Assembly (NCBI RefSeq): GCF_009861525.1
Contig: NZ_WVHL01000005.1
Coordinates: 744,001-808,000 of the forward strand
From: Pseudomonas sp. LD120
Lineage (GTDB): Bacteria; Pseudomonadota; Gammaproteobacteria; Pseudomonadales; Pseudomonadaceae
DNA length: 64,000 bases
Reading direction: 5' to 3'
Shown here: positions 59,917-64,000 of the stretch, in pieces
Numbering within the stretch: the first letter of the stretch is position 1
Layout: every line of letters begins with the position of its first letter
Translations under genes and position numbers: made by a program
The notes under the pieces: model-generated
What the model was told of the DNA's origin: nothing
Databases searched by the model: none
Seen by the model: the letters and a program-made list of their open reading frames with translations, nothing else

Positions 59917-61206
59917 TTGAGCAGTCCAAGTACCTATTCCCCCAATCTTGCGGTGTCCGCCGACAAGCGTGTGTTTGGCGCTCGGGATCTGTTTGCCCTG
60001 TGGTTTTCCCTCGGCATCGGTTTGATGGTGCTGCAGACCGGTGCGCTGTTAGCGCCGGGCCTGGGGCTGTCTCATGCGTTGCTGGCCATCTTTCTTGGCA
60101 CCGCTGTGGGCGTTCTGCTGCTGGCGGCGGTGGGGGTGATCGGCAACGACACCGGCCTGTCGTCCATGGCCGCGCTCAAGCTCAGCCTGGGTCGCCGCGG
60201 CGCTAGTCTGCCGGCGTTGCTCAACCTGCTGCAGTTGGTGGGCTGGGGTTCGTTTGAAATCATCGTCATGCGCGATGCCGCCAGTCTCCTGGGCACCCGG
60301 GCCTTCAGTGAAGGCAGCCTGCTGGCCAACCCGCTGCTCTGGAGCCTGATTTTCGGCGCCCTGGCGACCTTGCTGGCGGTCAGTGGCCCCTTGACCTTTG
60401 TCCGCCGGATCCTGCGCAAGTGGGGCATCTGGCTATTGCTCGTAGCGTGTCTGTGGCTGACCTGGAACCTGTTCGCCCGGGCCGACCTGGCGGCACTCTG
60501 GGCTCAAGCCGGGGATGGCTCGATGCCGTTTGCTGTGGGCTTTGACATCGCCATTGCCATGCCCCTGTCCTGGTTGCCGTTGATTGCTGACTACTCGCGT
60601 TTCGGCAAGCGCGCCAAGAGCGTGTTCGGCGGTACCGCCCTGGGCTTTTTCATCGGTAACGTCTGGCTGATGAGCCTGGGGGTGGCCTACACCCTGGCGT
60701 TCGCGCCCAGCGGTGAAGTGAATGCCTTGCTGTTGGCGCTGGCGGGCGCTGGGCTTGGAATACCGCTGCTGCTGATCCTGTTGGATGAGTCGGAGAATGC
60801 CTTTGCCGATATTCATTCGGCCGCGGTCTCAACGGGCATCCTGCTGCGCCTCAAGATCGAGCACCTGGCCTTGGCCATCGGCCTGCTCTGCACCCTGATT
60901 GCCTGCCTGGCACCGTTGGCCCAGTACCAGAATTTCCTGCTGTTGATCGGTTCGGTATTTGCGCCGTTGTTTGGCGTGGTGCTGGTGGATCACTTCATCC
61001 TGCGTCGCCGTAGCGGGCAGGTTCCGGAGTCAGCCTTACGCTGGACGGCGTTGCTGGCCTGGTTGGGTGGGGTGAGCACCTATCACTTGCTGGCCAATCT
61101 GTATCCGGACGTCGGGGCAACCCTGCCGTCATTGGCATTGGCAGGGTTGCTGCAATGGCTGTTGGGCCGGGCGATCAGTGATCGCCAGGAAACAGCTCGG
61201 GCTTGA
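59917..61206 (+). CDS. cytX: CytX-like pyrimidine (HMP) permease, NCS1 family
   Basis: A 429-residue membrane protein with about 12 segments. FGARDLFALWFSLGIGLMVLQ near the start, GWGSFEIIVMRDAA, and MPLSWLPLIADYSRFGK belong to the cytosine/purine permease family; the CytX subgroup is tied to thiamine operons and is thought to import hydroxymethylpyrimidine. It follows thiC, which supports this. The start is a TTG at 59917 with GAGAT upstream; no ATG gives a complete first segment. Its last 32 nt overlap the convergent lipoprotein gene. Confidence 0.85.
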   Translation: MSSPSTYSPNLAVSADKRVFGARDLFALWFSLGIGLMVLQTGALLAPGLGLSHALLAIFLGTAVGVLLLAAVGVIGNDTGLSSMAALKLSLGRRGASLPALLNLLQLVGWGSFEIIVMRDAASLLGTRAFSEGSLLANPLLWSLIFGALATLLAVSGPLTFVRRILRKWGIWLLLVACLWLTWNLFARADLAALWAQAGDGSMPFAVGFDIAIAMPLSWLPLIADYSRFGKRAKSVFGGTALGFFIGNVWLMSLGVAYTLAFAPSGEVNALLLALAGAGLGIPLLLILLDESENAFADIHSAAVSTGILLRLKIEHLALAIGLLCTLIACLAPLAQYQNFLLLIGSVFAPLFGVVLVDHFILRRRSGQVPESALRWTALLAWLGGVSTYHLLANLYPDVGATLPSLALAGLLQWLLGRAISDRQETARA

Positions 61207-61921
61207 GCACGCCCTTGAGGCGGTCGTAGGGAATCTGCAACTCGATGTGGCCCAGTACCGAGGGCGCGATGGTGGTGACGTCGTACTTGAGGGTCACGGC
61301 GTTCTGGGTCAGTGCCACATTCGGGGTTTTCTGGAACGGCCAGGTCTTCACGAATTCAGCTTCACGATCCAGGTGGGTGTTGATCAGCCAGTTGTTGTGC
61401 GCTACTCGCGCCGCTTTCCAGAACGTTTCCTCCTGGCCGGGCAGCAGCATGTCCGTCAGATTCAGCGCCTTGTGCTGTTGGCGCGAGTAGTTGACGAAGC
61501 CTCGGCCCGGGGTGCCGTTGGCGCCGCCGGTGTCCAGGTAGCTGGCCAGTTCGATGATCACCAGGCCGTCATGTTGCTCGCGTACCTTGGATTGCAGGTA
61601 CATGCCATGGCGGTCGGGCGCGCTTTGCAGGAACTGCTCGCGGTAAGCCGAAAGGCTGGCCGGCAACACCGCGTCGGGGCGGGTGCGGGTCATTTGCAGC
61701 AGGCGTTTTTCGACGATGGCATCCAGTTGCGGCTCGGCGGGAAAGTGCACGGTGTCGAGGTTGACCAGCGGACAGTCGTTGCCGCTGCAGCCGCTCTTGA
61801 GTTGTTCCGACTTCTCGCGCTTGATTTCCAGCGGGGTTGTGTAGCTTGGCTGAAACAGGCTTTGGCAGGCGCCCAGGGTCAGGGCGATACAGGCCACGGA
61901 GGCGATTTTGGCAAGCGACAT
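61175..61921 (-). CDS. Lipoprotein with DUF3298/RsiV-like domain
   Basis: A 248-residue protein with a lipoprotein signal (MSLAKIASVACIALTLGACQS, lipobox L-G-A-C, Cys19). The mature part (ASYLDTGGANGTPGRGFVNY, LNLTDMLLPGQEETFW) follows the DUF4163/DUF3298 pattern found in RsiV and related envelope proteins. Function unknown; P. aeruginosa has PA4972 at this place. It has no partner gene: it is convergent with cytX and divergent from nudF. Confidence 0.82.
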   Translation of the reverse strand: MSLAKIASVACIALTLGACQSLFQPSYTTPLEIKREKSEQLKSGCSGNDCPLVNLDTVHFPAEPQLDAIVEKRLLQMTRTRPDAVLPASLSAYREQFLQSAPDRHGMYLQSKVREQHDGLVIIELASYLDTGGANGTPGRGFVNYSRQQHKALNLTDMLLPGQEETFWKAARVAHNNWLINTHLDREAEFVKTWPFQKTPNVALTQNAVTLKYDVTTIAPSVLGHIELQIPYDRLKGVLKPELFPGDH

Positions 61922-62026
61922 GGGCGTCCTTCATAAACCAGGGGGGAGGCAAAAGTTACCGGCTTCGACTGTCTGCGAGGCAGTCGGTTCGCCACTAAGC
62001 TCAATAGAGGCAATTAGAGTTGGTTT

Positions 62027-62064
62027 AGCCCCTCGCCGTCTATCCCGCGGAAGGCGAGGGGGCT
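62027..62064. other. Hairpin upstream of nudF
   Basis: CCCCTCGCC (62029-62037) pairs with GGCGAGGGG (62053-62061) across a 15-nt loop, with two further possible pairs. It lies in the 225-bp gap between the divergent lipoprotein and nudF genes. It may be a leader structure or a repeat; it has no T run. Confidence 0.35.
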
Positions 62065-62146
62065 GCATCGGCAGCCACGAGCGCGTTAGGATGGCGCGAA
62101 GTCGAGGGGGATCCTCGGATCGAACATGTTGTACACGAGGATTGCT

Positions 62147-62764
62147 ATGACTGACTTTGCCAGCGCCACGCCGAGTGCCATTGAGATCATCCGGCGCGAA
62201 CACTGTTTCCAGGGTTTTTATCGACTCGATCGCCTGCAACTGCGCCACGAGCTGTTCGCCGGCGGCATGGGACGTGAGATCAATCGTGAAGTGGTGGTCC
62301 GTCACGATGCGGTGTGCGTCCTGCCGTACGATCCGCAGCGCGATGAAGTGGTGCTGATCGAACAGTTTCGCGTCGGCGCCATGGGCAAGAGCGCCACGCC
62401 CTGGCTGGTGGAACTGGTGGCCGGCCTGATCGACAAGGACGAGCAGCCGGAAGAGGTGGCGCGTCGTGAGGCCCAGGAGGAAGCTGGCCTGGATATCTCG
62501 GCGCTGTGGCCGATGATCGAGTATTTTCCGTCGCCAGGGGGCAGCACCGAATTCGTTCATCTGTTCCTGGGGCGATGCGACAGCAGTGCCGCCGGTGGGT
62601 TGCACGGGCTGGAGGAAGAGGCGGAAGACATCCGGGTTTCGGTGATGGCCTATGAAGATGCGCTGCAGGCCATGCGCGATGGGCGGATCTGCAATGCCGC
62701 CAGCATCATTGCCTTGCAGTGGCTGGCGCTCAATCGCGCCGAAGTGAGGGGGTTATGGTCGTAA
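62147..62764 (+). CDS. nudF: NudF, ADP-ribose pyrophosphatase
   Basis: A 205-residue Nudix hydrolase splitting ADP-ribose into AMP and ribose-5-phosphate. The Nudix box runs from GLIDKDEQPEEVARREAQEE through AGLD, and GGSTEFVHLFLG follows the box as in E. coli NudF. QGFYRLDRLQLRHELF near the start is also typical. The ATG at 62147 has GAGG eight bases upstream. It heads a small operon with the DUF1249 gene and cpdA. Confidence 0.94.
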   Translation: MTDFASATPSAIEIIRREHCFQGFYRLDRLQLRHELFAGGMGREINREVVVRHDAVCVLPYDPQRDEVVLIEQFRVGAMGKSATPWLVELVAGLIDKDEQPEEVARREAQEEAGLDISALWPMIEYFPSPGGSTEFVHLFLGRCDSSAAGGLHGLEEEAEDIRVSVMAYEDALQAMRDGRICNAASIIALQWLALNRAEVRGLWS

Positions 62765-63207
62765 ACAAGGCACGCGACCGCTATCGGGTGGACCTGGCGG
62801 GGCTGCAAGCTTCCTGCGAGGCCAACTACGCCCGACTGATGCGCCTGCTGCCCGACATGCGCAACCAGCCTGTGGCTCGGCGCATCGCAGTGACCCAGGG
62901 TGATCAGATGTTGGGCGTGCTGGCGCTGGAAGTGATGCAGGTGTGTCCCTACACCACCACCTTGCAGGTGCGCCAGGAACACAGCCTGCCCTGGCTGCCG
63001 GTGCCGCAACTGGAAGTGCAGGTCTATCACGATGCGCGCATGGCAGAAGTCATCAGCGCCGAGCATGCCCGGCGTTTTCGCGGCATCTATCCTTATCCCA
63101 ATGCTTTTATGTATCAGCCGGATGAAAAAGCTCAGTTGAATGTGTTTCTCGGGGAGTGGCTGAGCCATTGCCTGGCATGTGGTCACGAGTTCGAAGCCGT
63201 GCGCTAG
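62755..63207 (+). CDS. DUF1249 family protein
   Basis: A 150-residue soluble protein. YRVDLAGLQASCEANYARLM, LEVMQVCPYTTTLQVRQE and a C-terminal LGEWLSHCLACGHE fit DUF1249 (YqiB family in E. coli, always between nudF and cpdA). No function is known; the conserved place suggests a link to nucleotide turnover or cAMP. The ATG at 62755 overlaps the end of nudF by 10 nt. Confidence 0.88.
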   Translation: MVVNKARDRYRVDLAGLQASCEANYARLMRLLPDMRNQPVARRIAVTQGDQMLGVLALEVMQVCPYTTTLQVRQEHSLPWLPVPQLEVQVYHDARMAEVISAEHARRFRGIYPYPNAFMYQPDEKAQLNVFLGEWLSHCLACGHEFEAVR

Positions 63208-63361
63208 GTTCTATAGATAAACCGCCTGATCAGTGCTCGGCGAGCGTTGGTGCGCAATCAGGTTGTGAACTGGGTCCGTTTCATAGGTTTCCTCTTTTCC
63301 GCGTCCCCCAGCATAATTGTCACCTTCATCCTGCCTTGTGACTTTGCTTCGGGAGAACACC

Positions 63362-64000
63362 GTGCCAAGCGTATCCGCACTGACTGCCGACGATGCCGTG
63401 TTGCTGGTGCAATTGTCTGATAGTCATCTTTTTGCCGAGATGGACCGTTCGTTGCTGGGCATGAACACCGCCGACAGCCTGCAACGGGTGATTGATCTGG
63501 TGCTGGCGCAGCAACCCAGGATCGATCTGATGCTGGCCACCGGCGATCTGTCCCAGGACGGCAGCCTGGAGTCTTATCAGCGCTTTGGCCAACTGACCCG
63601 ACAGATTCCCGCCCCCAGTCGCTGGTTGCCGGGCAATCATGATGAGCCGCAGATCATGCAGCAGGCGGCGCAGGGCAGCGATGCGCTGGAGCCGGTGGTG
63701 GATATCGGTAACTGGCGCATCACCTTGCTGGACTCGGCGGTGCCCGGCTCGGTGCCCGGGTATTTGCAGGACGACCAGTTGCAACTGCTGGCCCGTTCCC
63801 TGGGCGAGGCTCCTGAGCGCCACCATCTGATCTGCCTGCACCATCACCCGGTGTCCATCGACTGTGCGTGGATGGAGCCCATCGGCTTGCGTAATGCGCC
63901 GGCGCTGTTTGCCGTGATTGAGCGCTTTCCTCAGGTTCGCGCGCTGCTCTGGGGGCATGTGCATCAAGAAATTGATCGACTGCACGGTGATGTGCGGCTA
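63362..64000 (+). CDS. cpdA: CpdA, 3',5'-cyclic AMP phosphodiesterase (3' end outside window)
   Basis: 213 codons are visible of a protein usually near 270 residues. The class III metallophosphoesterase motifs are in order: QLSDSHLF (DxH), ATGDLSQDGS (GD), LPGNHDE (GNHD), HHHPVSID and WGHVHQE (GHxH). It hydrolyses cAMP and so tunes Vfr/Crp control. The start is a GTG at 63362 with GGGAG upstream; no ATG is available before the first motif. In P. aeruginosa (PA4969) it follows the same genes. Confidence 0.95.
   Translation, partial: MPSVSALTADDAVLLVQLSDSHLFAEMDRSLLGMNTADSLQRVIDLVLAQQPRIDLMLATGDLSQDGSLESYQRFGQLTRQIPAPSRWLPGNHDEPQIMQQAAQGSDALEPVVDIGNWRITLLDSAVPGSVPGYLQDDQLQLLARSLGEAPERHHLICLHHHPVSIDCAWMEPIGLRNAPALFAVIERFPQVRALLWGHVHQEIDRLHGDVRL

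Overview
This window comes from the chromosome of a gamma-proteobacterium of the genus Pseudomonas, most likely in the P. fluorescens/P. protegens/P. chlororaphis part of the genus. The evidence is the high GC content, Pseudomonas-type REP elements (for example at 59811-59891), and gene orders I recognise from P. aeruginosa: msrA-dipA-aceF-aceE-glnE, then the complete LPS core block waaF-waaC-waaG-waaP-wapP-wapQ-wapO-wapH-mig14-dnpA-ssg-wapR-waaL-msbA-hldE, then aldo/keto reductase-FAD oxidoreductase-SMR-LysR-waaA, and finally tolC/opmH-thiC-cytX-nudF-cpdA. Gene names by homology rest on recalled family knowledge and visible motifs; no search was run.

Layout. 1-9.7 kb: a partial acyl-CoA dehydrogenase, proline catabolism (putA and putP, separated by a region rich in PutA-type boxes), a small membrane protein and metY. 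9.9-17 kb: an accessory catabolic island. A DeoR-type regulator sits between a leftward operon (GlpA-like dehydrogenase with a BFD-type iron-sulfur tail, a partner FAD oxidoreductase, a glycerol-kinase-like FGGY kinase) and a rightward pair (EutH-like permease and a DUF1937 protein). Repeated TCGGTCA half-sites and a possible sigma-54 promoter lie in its intergenic regions. 17-30 kb: rlmJ, msrA, dipA (c-di-GMP phosphodiesterase with a degenerate GGDEF), the pyruvate dehydrogenase genes aceE-aceF with a pair of FadR/PdhR-type operators, and glnE.

29.7-50 kb: one long, mostly overlapping LPS core operon series. It contains heptosyltransferases, a string of WaaP-like kinases (some lacking the catalytic Asp), a carbamoyltransferase, glycosyltransferases, O-antigen ligase, the lipid A flippase and ADP-heptose synthesis. 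A decayed, frameshifted fragment of an APS kinase gene (cysC) lies between msbA and hldE. 50-64 kb: a set of accessory redox genes, an SMR pump with a divergent LysR gene sharing a palindrome, waaA, tolC, a TPP riboswitch with thiC and a pyrimidine permease, a lipoprotein, and nudF-DUF1249-cpdA (cpdA is cut by the window end).

The best candidate for an undescribed system is the 9.9-17 kb island. It couples a EutH-type permease and a nucleoside-deoxyribosyltransferase-like DUF1937 protein to a glycerol-3-phosphate-dehydrogenase-like redox pair and a kinase whose glycerol-binding Arg is replaced by Gly, so the substrate is probably not glycerol.
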